Source: JASHVB01 sp035523995 (lineage in GTDB: Bacteria; Pseudomonadota; Alphaproteobacteria; Acetobacterales; Acetobacteraceae). Taken from it: a stretch of DNA of 64,000 nt. This document shows positions 16,328 through 24,056 of this stretch, piece by piece. The notes below the pieces were generated by a model. That model ran no database searches. It was not told the origin of the DNA and was given only the letters and a program-made list of their open reading frames with translations. Numbering within the stretch: the first letter of the stretch is position 1; every line of letters begins with the position of its first letter. The DNA lies in the NCBI GenBank assembly GCA_035523995.1, contig DATKPQ010000045.1, forward strand, positions 1-64,000. Reading direction: 5' to 3'. The position numbers and the translations under genes are program-made.

Positions 16328-17503
16328 GTGCGACCGCTGGTGCTGACCGCGACAACCGTCATCAGCGCCATCGGCCGTGGCGCGGCGCAGACGCTGGCGG
16401 CGTTGCGCGACCGGCGTGGCGGCCTGGCGCCATGCGATTTCCAGGGCATTGCCACCGGCTTCATCGGCCGCGTGCCGGACGTCGAGGACCATGCGCTGCC
16501 GCCTGAACTGGCCCGCTTCGATTGCCGCAACAACCGGCTGGCAGACCTGGCGCTGCACACCGACGGGTTCGACGCCGCCGTCGCCGCCGCGCGCGAGCGG
16601 CTCGGCGCATCGCGCATCGCCGTCGTGCTGGGGAGCAGTACGTCCGGCATCCTGTCCACAGAGGAGGCATATCGGGCGCGCGATCCGCTCACCGGCGCGA
16701 TGCCGGCGGGCTTCGACTACGAGCACACCCACGAGATGTTCTCGCTGGCGCATTTCCTGCGGAGCATGCTCGGTTTGCGCGGCCCGGCGATGACCATCTC
16801 CACCGCCTGTGCCTCCAGCGCGCAGGCCTTCATCGACGCGCGCCATCTGATCGAGGCGGGCATTTGCGATGCTGCCATTGTCGGCGGCGCGGACAGCCTG
16901 TGCGGCATGACGCTGCGAGGATTTGCCTCGCTGGAGCTGATTTCGCCGGTGCCCTGCGCGCCCTGCGACGCCGCGCGCGCCGGCATCTCGATCGGTGAGG
17001 CGGCCGGATTTGCGCTGTTGGAACGCGATGGGGACGGGGTCGCGCTGGTCGGGTGCGGTGCGAGCAGTGACGGGTATCACATGTCGGCGCCGCATCCCGA
17101 GGCGGCGGGGGCGGTGGCAGCGATGCGCACGGCGCTGGAGAGCGCCCGGTTGTCGCCCGCGGACATCGATTACGTGAACCTGCACGGCACCGGCACGCGC
17201 GCCAATGACGCGATGGAAGATCGCGCCATACTGGCAGTGTTCGGTGCCAACACGGCGTGCAGCTCCACCAAGGGATGGACCGGCCACATGCTGGGTGCGT
17301 CCGGCATCGTGGAGGCGGTGATCTCCGGCCTGTGCCTGCGTTATGGGTTCATGCCAGGTGGACTGAACGTCGCGGTCTTGGACCCGGCATTCGGCGCCAA
17401 CGTGTTGCTGCATAACGCCGACGTGCCGGTGCGGCGGGCGATGAGCAACGCGTTCGGCTTTGGCGGGACTAATTGCAGCCTGGTCTTTGCAGCCGAGGCA
17501 TGA
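16328..17503 (+). CDS. Beta-ketoacyl-ACP synthase (FabF-type, ApeO-like)
   Basis: A 391-residue condensing enzyme with a complete Cys-His-His triad: C161 in ISTACASSAQAF, H286 in VNLHGTGTRANDA and H320 in WTGHMLGASG. The C-terminal loop NAFGFGGTNCSLVF is also standard. It would extend the chain using malonyl-ACP. The GTG start at 16328 follows directly on the exporter stop. Its partner gene, which lacks this triad, starts inside its stop codon, as in ketosynthase/chain-length-factor pairs of aryl-polyene systems. Confidence 0.88.
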   Translation: MRPLVLTATTVISAIGRGAAQTLAALRDRRGGLAPCDFQGIATGFIGRVPDVEDHALPPELARFDCRNNRLADLALHTDGFDAAVAAARERLGASRIAVVLGSSTSGILSTEEAYRARDPLTGAMPAGFDYEHTHEMFSLAHFLRSMLGLRGPAMTISTACASSAQAFIDARHLIEAGICDAAIVGGADSLCGMTLRGFASLELISPVPCAPCDAARAGISIGEAAGFALLERDGDGVALVGCGASSDGYHMSAPHPEAAGAVAAMRTALESARLSPADIDYVNLHGTGTRANDAMEDRAILAVFGANTACSSTKGWTGHMLGASGIVEAVISGLCLRYGFMPGGLNVAVLDPAFGANVLLHNADVPVRRAMSNAFGFGGTNCSLVFAAEA

Positions 17504-18297
17504 TGCAGGCTTTCATTCGCGGCGTGTCGGTCTGCGGCCCCGGGCTGGACGGCTGGGCGGCCAGCCGCGCCATCCTGGCGGGCAATCAACCCTATGTGCC
17601 ACGGCCGATCCAGCCACCTGTGCCAAGCATTCTGGCGGCCAACGAGCGGCGGCGGACAGGGGCCGCAGTGCGCCTCGCGCTGAGCGTGGCGCAGCAGGCC
17701 AGCGAGATGGCGGACATCGCCCCAGGCGGCATTGCCAGCCTGTTTGCCACCTCCAACGGCGACGGCGCCGTAGTACACGCGATCCTGCAGACGTTGGCAT
17801 CGGATGAGCCTGTGTCGCCGACTCAGTTCCACAACTCTGTCCACAATGCCGCGTCCGGTTATTGGTCGATCGCCACCGGATCGCGCCAGCCGACGAGCTG
17901 CCTCTCGGGCGGCGATGCCAGTGGGGCTGCGGCCTTGCTAAAGGCCGTGGCGGCGGTGGAGGTGGAGCAAGTGCCGGTTCTGTTGTGCGTTTATGACGTG
18001 CCGGTACCGGAGTTACTGGCACCGCGACGGTCAACGATGGGAAGCTTTGGTGCCGGGCTGGTGCTGGCAGCAGGGGCGGAGCATGGGGCGCTGGCTCGGC
18101 TTCGGGTGACTTACCAGCCTGGTCCCGCCCCGCCGGATCAGGAGGTGCCCCGTGGCGCTGCGTGGCGCGAACTGGCCGCGGGCAATCCCGCCGCCCGCCT
18201 GCTGCGCCTGCTGGAAAGCCTGGCGATGGGCATTTACGACGATTTCGCCCTGTCCTTGCTCGACGGACATGCGCAGGTCACGCTGGATCCATGCTGA
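17500..18297 (+). CDS. Ketosynthase-like chain-length-factor protein (ApeC-like)
   Basis: A 265-residue ketosynthase-like protein, much shorter than a full KS. It has FIRGVSVCGPGLDGW at the start, LFATSNGDGAVVHAIL, FHNSVHNAASGYWSIATG and SCLSGGDASGAAALLKAV. This is the pattern of the truncated ketoacyl-synthase N-domain family annotated in aryl-polyene clusters. No active-site Cys in the KS context and no downstream His pair are seen, so a non-catalytic partner (chain-length factor) of the preceding KS is the best reading. The start overlaps the KS stop (ATGATG). Confidence 0.78.
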   Translation: MMQAFIRGVSVCGPGLDGWAASRAILAGNQPYVPRPIQPPVPSILAANERRRTGAAVRLALSVAQQASEMADIAPGGIASLFATSNGDGAVVHAILQTLASDEPVSPTQFHNSVHNAASGYWSIATGSRQPTSCLSGGDASGAAALLKAVAAVEVEQVPVLLCVYDVPVPELLAPRRSTMGSFGAGLVLAAGAEHGALARLRVTYQPGPAPPDQEVPRGAAWRELAAGNPAARLLRLLESLAMGIYDDFALSLLDGHAQVTLDPC

Positions 18298-18830
18298 CCC
18301 GCGAGCAAATTCTCGGGCTGATTCCTCACCAGGGGACGATGTGTTTGCTCGATCGGGTCCTGGGTTGGTCCGCAGCGGAGATAAGCTGCATTGCCATCTC
18401 CCACCTTGCGCCCGACAATCCCTTGCGTCGAGACGGCCAGCTCGGCGCGATCTGCGGCATCGAATACGGGTTGCAAGCTGCGGCCCTGCATGGAGCTCTG
18501 GTGCAATGGGGGGCGATGCTTGCCGTTCCGGCCGTGGAGGCAGCGGCGCAGCACACGACCGCATCTGGACTGCGCGCCGCGGTCGCCCCCGCTGGGACGG
18601 CCGCGACGGGCCTGGGCTCGCCGACGCCTGCCTATCTAGCCTCGTTGCGCGCCGTGGCGCTCAATGTGGAACGCCTGGACGATCCAGTGTTCGGCCTGCT
18701 GCGGGTCACCGCCGAGGCGGAACTGGTCGCGCCCTCTGGTTCGATCTACCGGTTCACAGTCGCTTCGGAGTCGGCCAGGCCGCTGCTGCGTGGACGAGCT
18801 ACCATCGCGTTCCCCGGGCACCCCGCATGA
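18291..18830 (+). CDS. 3-hydroxyacyl-ACP dehydratase, hot-dog (ApeP-like)
   Basis: A 179-residue hot-dog protein. The N-terminal TREQILGLIPHQGTMCLLDR is the hallmark of the ApeP/COG4706 type, with the catalytic His in IPHQG. A second region reads QLGAICGIEYGLQAAALHG. It is the second dehydratase of the cluster; the pair would act on different chain lengths or in complex with different partners, as in described aryl-polyene systems. It overlaps the chain-length-factor gene by 7 bp and ends in ATGA shared with the reductase. Confidence 0.83.
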   Translation: MLTREQILGLIPHQGTMCLLDRVLGWSAAEISCIAISHLAPDNPLRRDGQLGAICGIEYGLQAAALHGALVQWGAMLAVPAVEAAAQHTTASGLRAAVAPAGTAATGLGSPTPAYLASLRAVALNVERLDDPVFGLLRVTAEAELVAPSGSIYRFTVASESARPLLRGRATIAFPGHPA

Positions 18831-19546
18831 AGCGTGCCCTGGTCACGGGCGGGGCGGGCACGCTAGGGTCGGCGATCTGCCGCCGGCTCGGGCGCGACGG
18901 GCTGCATGTGATCGTGCACGCGCATGCCCGGCTCGATGCGGCCGAGGCTGTCGCGGCGGACATTCGTGCCGCAGGCGGATCGGCGAGCATGCTCGCATGC
19001 GACCTGAGTGACGTCGGCGGCACCGAAGCGGCCCTGCAACCAGTGCTCTCTGACGGCGTGCCGCAGGTCGTGGTGCACAGCGCCGGCACCCACGACGACG
19101 TGCCGATGGCGGGCATGTCGGAGGCGCAGTGGCGCGCGGTGATCGATGTGTCGCTGCACGGGTTCTTTGCCATCACGCGGCCTTTACTGTTGCCGATGAT
19201 GGCGACGCGGTGGGGGCGGATTGTGGCGATTTCCTCGGTCTCTGCGATCATGGGCAATCGCGGGCAGGTCAACTATGCGGCCGCGAAGGCAGGATTGATT
19301 GGCGCGGTTCGGGCCTTGTCCCTGGAACTGGCAAGCCGGGGTGTGACGGTGAATGCCGTCGCGCCGGGGATCATCGATTCGCCTTGGGTTGCGGCGGCCA
19401 TGGATGCGCGGCGGATCGCCGGGTTGGTGCCGATGAAGCGGGCCGGCAGGCCGGAGGAGGTCGCGGATTTGGTGGGGTTTCTGGTGTCGCCGCAGGCGGC
19501 GTACATCACGGGCCAGACGATTTCGATCAATGGCGGGATGGCGTGA
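18827..19546 (+). CDS. fabG: 3-oxoacyl-ACP reductase (FabG-like SDR)
   Basis: A 239-residue short-chain dehydrogenase. The cofactor loop is VTGGAGTLGSAICRRLG. The catalytic residues are Ser in AISSVSAIMG and the YxxxK motif in VNYAAAKAGLIGAVRAL. PGIIDSPWV and the C-terminal YITGQTISINGGMA complete the FabG pattern. It would reduce the beta-keto group in each elongation cycle of the cluster. It is the last gene of the run. About 600 bp without a gene follow. Confidence 0.88.
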   Translation: MKRALVTGGAGTLGSAICRRLGRDGLHVIVHAHARLDAAEAVAADIRAAGGSASMLACDLSDVGGTEAALQPVLSDGVPQVVVHSAGTHDDVPMAGMSEAQWRAVIDVSLHGFFAITRPLLLPMMATRWGRIVAISSVSAIMGNRGQVNYAAAKAGLIGAVRALSLELASRGVTVNAVAPGIIDSPWVAAAMDARRIAGLVPMKRAGRPEEVADLVGFLVSPQAAYITGQTISINGGMA

Positions 19547-20140
19547 CGGCTTTAGGGTTTGCGGCAGTTGGAATTTGAGAGCGGGCGGCGTTCAAGGTAC
19601 GTGCGTGCGTGCTCACCGTTGGGGAACGGCACGTTCGAATCAGAACGGCGGGGCTGGCGGTGGTCCGGTCCCGTGGGTTTGCATTGCGAATAGGTAATTA
19701 TATAAATCAGGGTGGTGCTGTGGCGGCGACCTCCGACGCTGTCCGTGGCGAAACCGGCCATCGCATGACTGGCGCGGTTCGCGTCCGCTCGGATGCTTGG
19801 CCCGAAGCCGTGCACGGTGCGGCCCGCTGCGATGCACATTCTGTGGACGCTGCCTGTGGCGATGGGACATTTGTCCGGCAGAGGGGTATGGCGATCCGCT
19901 GTCGGCCGTAAGTTATGTTCGCTCGGCCGCTTTGGGTGGATCCGGCGGTAGCTGCCCTGGTCACCGTGAGGTTTGCCATTGCTGAGGGATGCCGAATGGC
20001 GGGTCCGAGATCGCGGACGCCGTAATCGCACGACCGACTTGGGGTCGCAGGTGCAACACTCAGATCGGCTCCAATCGATTGACGTACCCATCAGCCGCCG
20101 TTCATACTGACCAGTACTCCCGCCCGGAGAGACCCGCCCA
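19547..20140. other. Gene-free stretch after the polyene-like cluster
   Basis: No reading frame here has family motifs or a convincing ribosome site. It contains an unusually AT-rich island at about 19681-19710 (taggtaattatataaatcag) that could be a promoter, but no gene is correctly placed behind it. No clear hairpin followed by a T run was seen, so the cluster's terminator is unidentified. Confidence 0.5.
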
Positions 20141-20872
20141 TGAAGCTGATGTGGTTCCACCTGATGCCATACACCGAGCTCCCGGAAAACTTCCGCGACG
20201 CCAACCCATCGGTCTGAGTGGGCATCATTACGTGTACTGTTACCTATCGTATTACGGCTACAAGGCCGGCCGCGCGACGATGGACGGTTTCTGGGAGGAA
20301 GTGAAACGCCTGGGCAAGCAGCGAATCCCCGCCAGGCCGGCTTCCTGCAATTCATCGGCGTCGGCGAATCGTGCCAGCACGCCTTCGACCTCTATTCCGA
20401 AGCCGCAGAATATTTCGACGGCCGCTGCCTGCATGTCGACGCGCGCTGGGCCACGCCGCCCGGCTATACCAGCGAGGGCAGTCAGCGCGCCGGCATCGAT
20501 TCCCAGATCAAGCAGGCGGCGGATGCCAATGTCCGCGGCAAATGCACCGGCGAGCGCTTCGCCTCGATCGCGCGCGAGATGGACGCCATCGTGGACAAGG
20601 GCTACGTCATCATCGGCTCGCCCGATGAGGTCGCGGAGCAACTCCGAGACGTCGCGGTGCAACTGAACGTCGGCCACCTGATGCTGCTTTTGCAGTTCGG
20701 TGACATGAAGAAGGACCTATGCCGCACCAACACGCAAATGTTCGCGCAGCACGTAATGCCGAAGCTGAAGGGTTTGTTCAGCGAATGGGAAGATCGTTGG
20801 TGGCCGCAGCCGATGGCAGAATCGCAACGCGCCGAGGTCCCGGCCTATGTGTCAAGACTGGCCGCCGCATAA
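20141..20872 (+). pseudogene. LLM-class flavin-dependent oxidoreductase, decayed
   Basis: The gene begins with MKLMWFHLMPYTELPENF, the start of a bacterial luciferase-like monooxygenase subfamily. It hits a TGA after NPSV where relatives have Trp, and then loses most of the central barrel. The frame resumes at about 20238 with YYGYKAGRATMDGFWEEV, shifts once more near 20325, and continues to the natural end (ERFASIAREMDAIVDKGYV, GSPDEVAEQLRDVAVQLNVG, MPKLKGLFSEWEDRWWPQP) with a stop at 20872. At least three lesions (nonsense, deletion, frameshift) make it non-functional. The intact hydrolase that starts 16 bp downstream was probably its operon partner. Confidence 0.8.
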
Positions 20873-20887
20873 CGAACGGAGCGAAGC

Positions 20888-21670
20888 GTGACCGATCCCG
20901 ATACGTTGACCGTCGACGTCAACGGCTTCCCCACGCGCATCTGGCGCAAGGGCAGCGGCCCCAGGCTGGGCTTCCTCGCCGGATTCGGCGGCCTGCCGCG
21001 CTGGGTCCCGTTCCTCGATGCGCTGGCGCGCAGCCGCACGGTGGTCGTGCCATCGCTACCCGGCTTCCCCGGCGGCGACCGAGGCCACACGGTGCTCGAT
21101 ACGCACCTCGACTGGTTGCTCACCGTGCGCACGGTTCTGGAGAAGGCCGACCTATGGGGCGCCGACCTGGCCGGCAGTTCGGTCGGCGGCTCGCTGGTCG
21201 CGGAAGCCGCAGCGCTATGGCCCGCCGCCGTGCGCCGTCTCGCCCTGATCGCCCCGTTCGGCTTGTTCGACGAAGCCGACCCGCCTACCGACCCCTGGGC
21301 CCAGCGCGCCGACGCCGTGCCCGGTCTGATGTGCGCCGACCCGGTTATCTGGACCGCGCTGAAGACCGCACCCGAAGGCGCCAACTCGGTCGAATGGCCA
21401 ATTGAGCAAGTGCGCGCGAATGAAGCGGCGGCGCGGATCTTCTGGCCGCTGGGCAACACGAAACTCGAGAAGCGCTTGCCCCTGATCCAGGCCCCGACGC
21501 TCCTGCTGTGGGGCGCGGAGGATCGCATCATGCCGCGCGATTATGCGGGCCGTTTCGCCAAGGGGATAGCGGGGAGGTCGGAAATCCGGGTTATTGAAGG
21601 CGCCGGTCATCTGGCGGAACTCGACAGGCCAGCAGAAGTGGCGCAGGCGATCTTACAGTTCACGACGTAG
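20888..21670 (+). CDS. Alpha/beta hydrolase
   Basis: A 260-residue alpha/beta hydrolase starting at GTG 20888 with an ACGGAG site. The nucleophile is the second Ser in DLAGSSVGGSLVAEAA (GSSVG elbow near residue 98). The acid is Asp in LLLWGAEDRIMPRDYA, and the His is in VIEGAGHLAELDRP. The oxyanion region reads LGFLAGFGGLPRWV. The substrate is unknown. It sits directly behind the decayed luciferase-like oxidoreductase; the pair suggests oxidation followed by hydrolysis of a small molecule, a guess from context. Confidence 0.82.
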   Translation: MTDPDTLTVDVNGFPTRIWRKGSGPRLGFLAGFGGLPRWVPFLDALARSRTVVVPSLPGFPGGDRGHTVLDTHLDWLLTVRTVLEKADLWGADLAGSSVGGSLVAEAAALWPAAVRRLALIAPFGLFDEADPPTDPWAQRADAVPGLMCADPVIWTALKTAPEGANSVEWPIEQVRANEAAARIFWPLGNTKLEKRLPLIQAPTLLLWGAEDRIMPRDYAGRFAKGIAGRSEIRVIEGAGHLAELDRPAEVAQAILQFTT

Positions 21671-21672
21671 AT

Positions 21673-21784
21673 CTCGTCATGGACCTGACCCGGCCATCTA
21701 CGCACGGCTCATCAGGTCGCAAGACTTGCATCGGGTACCCGACCTTCGTGTGTAGATGGCCGGGTCAAGCCCCGCCATGACGAG
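21673..21784. repeat. Long inverted repeat of a second palindromic family
   Basis: ctcgtcatgg...cccggccatctac at the left pairs with gtagatggccgggtc...ccatgacgag at the right, giving a long hairpin of about 110 bp. It is unrelated in sequence to the tcattgcgag repeat. It fills the gap between two hydrolase genes and could stop or stabilise transcripts, but no T run follows. Confidence 0.75.
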
Positions 21785-21800
21785 GATGCAGGAGACACCC

Positions 21801-22760
21801 ATGCCCCTAGACCCCGACGCCCTGCTGGTCCTGGACATGATCCGCATGGCGGGCCGGCCACCGTTCGAGACTCTGACGCCGAACGAAGCCCGCACCGCCT
21901 ACGTAAACAGCCGCAAAGTGTTGCAGCCGCCGCCCGAAAACGTGTCGGAGGTCCGCGACCTCACCGCACCCGGCCCCGCATCCGAAATCCCCCTGCGTCT
22001 TTATCGCGGTACCGGCACTGGGGCGGACGAAAAGCTTCCCGTCCTGCTCTACTACCATGGCGGAGGCTGGTTGCTGGGCGATCTCGAGTCCCACGATGGC
22101 GTGTGCCGGCGCTTCGCCAACGCCGCGCGCTGCTGCGTGATCTCAGTGGATTACCGCATGGCGCCGGAACATAAGTTTCCCGCCTGCGTGGACGATTGTG
22201 CCGCCGCGACACGCTGGGTGGCGGAACAAGCGAAACCGCTGCGCATCCATGCGGATCGCGTTGCAGTTGGCGGCGATTCAGCGGGCGGTAACCTGGCCGC
22301 TGTGATGGCGCTGTTGTCGCGCGACGGCGCCTTGCCGCCGCTGGTCTTCCAATTGCTGATCTATCCCTCCACCGACATGATGATGACGACGGTATCCTCG
22401 CAGAACATCGGCGACGGCGTGCCGCTGACCTCCAAGACCATGCGATGGTTCATCGATCACTACATACGCAACGCCGCGGATGCACGCGACTGGCGCGCCT
22501 CGCCGCTGCGTGCGGTGGACCTGTCCGGCACAGCGCAGGCCCTGGTACTAACCTGCACGCACGACCCTCTTTGCGACGAAGGCATCGCCTACGCGCAGCG
22601 GCTGGAGCGCGAGGGCGTGCGCGTGACGCACCTGCATTTCTCTGACCAGATCCATGGCTTCATGAGCATGGGCCGGATCATTCGCGCATCGGACCTGGCG
22701 ATCGACATGATGGCCGCGGCGCTGAAGCAGACGCTGTGGCCGCCAGCGCGGCCGGCGTAG
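21801..22760 (+). CDS. HSL-family alpha/beta hydrolase (esterase)
   Basis: A 319-residue hormone-sensitive-lipase-type hydrolase. The oxyanion motif HGGG is in YYHGGGWLLGDLESHD, the nucleophile in VAVGGDSAGGNLAAVMALL (GDSAG), the acid in VLTCTHDPLCDEGIAYA and the His in LHFSDQIHGFMSMG. The ATG at 21801 has an AGGAG site; the track upstream is palindromic-repeat sequence. It would act as a cytoplasmic esterase on short acyl esters. It is flanked by two different palindromic repeats and is probably monocistronic. Confidence 0.87.
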   Translation: MPLDPDALLVLDMIRMAGRPPFETLTPNEARTAYVNSRKVLQPPPENVSEVRDLTAPGPASEIPLRLYRGTGTGADEKLPVLLYYHGGGWLLGDLESHDGVCRRFANAARCCVISVDYRMAPEHKFPACVDDCAAATRWVAEQAKPLRIHADRVAVGGDSAGGNLAAVMALLSRDGALPPLVFQLLIYPSTDMMMTTVSSQNIGDGVPLTSKTMRWFIDHYIRNAADARDWRASPLRAVDLSGTAQALVLTCTHDPLCDEGIAYAQRLEREGVRVTHLHFSDQIHGFMSMGRIIRASDLAIDMMAAALKQTLWPPARPA

Positions 22761-22768
22761 GCCCATCA

Positions 22769-22880
22769 TGTCATTGCGAGGAGCGAAGCGACGAAGCAAC
22801 CTCGATCGAAAGGGCATACGAACGGTCCGTCCATTTGCTCGAACGAAATTGCTTCGTTGCTTCGCTCCTCGCAATGACAT
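22769..22880. repeat. Dispersed palindromic repeat, copy 2 (full length)
   Basis: One of the most complete copies: tcattgcgaggagcgaagcgacgaagcaa at the left and ttgcttcgttgcttcgctcctcgcaatga at the right are nearly perfect complements around a 50-bp centre. It lies between convergent genes. Confidence 0.88.
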
Positions 22881-22896
22881 AGGTGGGACGAGCACC

Positions 22897-23847
22897 CTAC
22901 GCCAAACCTGCCAGAAACCGCTCAATCGCCGCGATAAACCCCTTCGTGTTCTGCCCATGCACGTTGTGGCCGCAGTCCGGCACGGTGACCAACTCCCCGT
23001 GCGGCAGCGCGTCGCGAAACCGATCCGCCGCTTCCGGTGTCAGAATGCGCGAGTTGGCCCCACGCACCAACAACACCGGCAGCGCAAATCCGCGCGCATC
23101 CTCCAGCGTAACATTCTCCAGCGGACCTGTGCCGCGCACCAGACCCAGCCGCCGCGGCGTCGCATCGCACTTGCTGACGTATTTCCCATCCGCGCGCTGC
23201 AGCATGTTGTAGCGCACCGTCCGTTCGATATGTTCGCGCGAACGATACGGATCATATTTCCGCACGTTCTCAACAAATTGATCCAACCCGTCGAATTCCT
23301 GGTTGGCCTGCACGAATCCCGCAATCACTTCGCGCCCACGGTCCGACAACTCCGGCCCCACATCCACCACCATCAATGCGCGCAGCAACGACGGACAACG
23401 CCGAGTCAGCAGCAGCGCGTTGCGGCCACCCATCGAGTGCCCCATCACGATTGGCCGCTGCAACCCAAGCGCGGCAATGAACGCCTCGGCATCCCGCGAC
23501 ATCGCATCGTTGGTGTATTCGGCATCGCGAGGCCATTCGCTGTCGCCATGCCCACGCTGGTCGAGGGCTAAGACGCGGTAACGCTGCGCCAGGTACAAAC
23601 TCACCAGGTCCCAGGAATGCCCCGACTGGTGGCCGCCGTGCAGCAACACGATCGCTGGTGCGTCCGCCGTGCCCCATTCAAGAAAATGAAAGCGCAGCCG
23701 CCGCAGCACAATGTTGCGCGACCAGTATGGCGTCGCGGCCGCATGCGGGATGCCGAGATCCGCGGCGCTGTCCAGCAGCGAACGAAACTCCGTCGATGTT
23801 GCGAGATCGAGCGGCGCCGTGCTGTCGGCGAATTCGTTCAGGTACAT
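22897..23847 (-). CDS. Alpha/beta fold hydrolase
   Basis: A 316-residue hydrolase with IVLLHGGHQSGHSWDLV (HG oxyanion), ALDQRGHGDSEW, the nucleophile in IVMGHSMGGRNALLL (GHSMG), a probable acid in LLVRGANSRILTPEAA or nearby, and the His in VPDCGHNVHGQNTKG. The ATG at 23847 has a GGTGAGGAG site. The pattern is that of epoxide-hydrolase- or esterase-like alpha/beta hydrolases; the substrate is unknown. It is convergent with the HSL esterase. Confidence 0.85.
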   Translation of the reverse strand: MYLNEFADSTAPLDLATSTEFRSLLDSAADLGIPHAAATPYWSRNIVLRRLRFHFLEWGTADAPAIVLLHGGHQSGHSWDLVSLYLAQRYRVLALDQRGHGDSEWPRDAEYTNDAMSRDAEAFIAALGLQRPIVMGHSMGGRNALLLTRRCPSLLRALMVVDVGPELSDRGREVIAGFVQANQEFDGLDQFVENVRKYDPYRSREHIERTVRYNMLQRADGKYVSKCDATPRRLGLVRGTGPLENVTLEDARGFALPVLLVRGANSRILTPEAADRFRDALPHGELVTVPDCGHNVHGQNTKGFIAAIERFLAGLA

Positions 23848-24056
23848 CGGCTCCTCACCGTTCTTTGATCGTTGCGAGGAGTGGCGTGCCGGAACAATCG
23901 CTCCACGCGGGAATTAGTTTGCGGTGTTGTTGACCGTGCCGCAATGACCGGTAGAAAAGGCGCTGGCGCCGCGTGCGACCCGATCAGCCCCACGCTCGGT
24001 GCTTCGCACCGCGACTTCTGCGGGCGCGCGCGAATAGCGCGCCCGGGAGAAGTTCG

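Noticed and set aside
14497..16506. Long Arg/Gly-rich frames overlapping the MMPL gene
   Set aside because: Shadow frames of the exporter, without motifs or ribosome sites.
19552..20355. A 267-codon minus-strand frame after the polyene-like cluster
   Set aside because: No motifs, unusual composition (His, Arg, Ser) and it overlaps the luciferase-like pseudogene.
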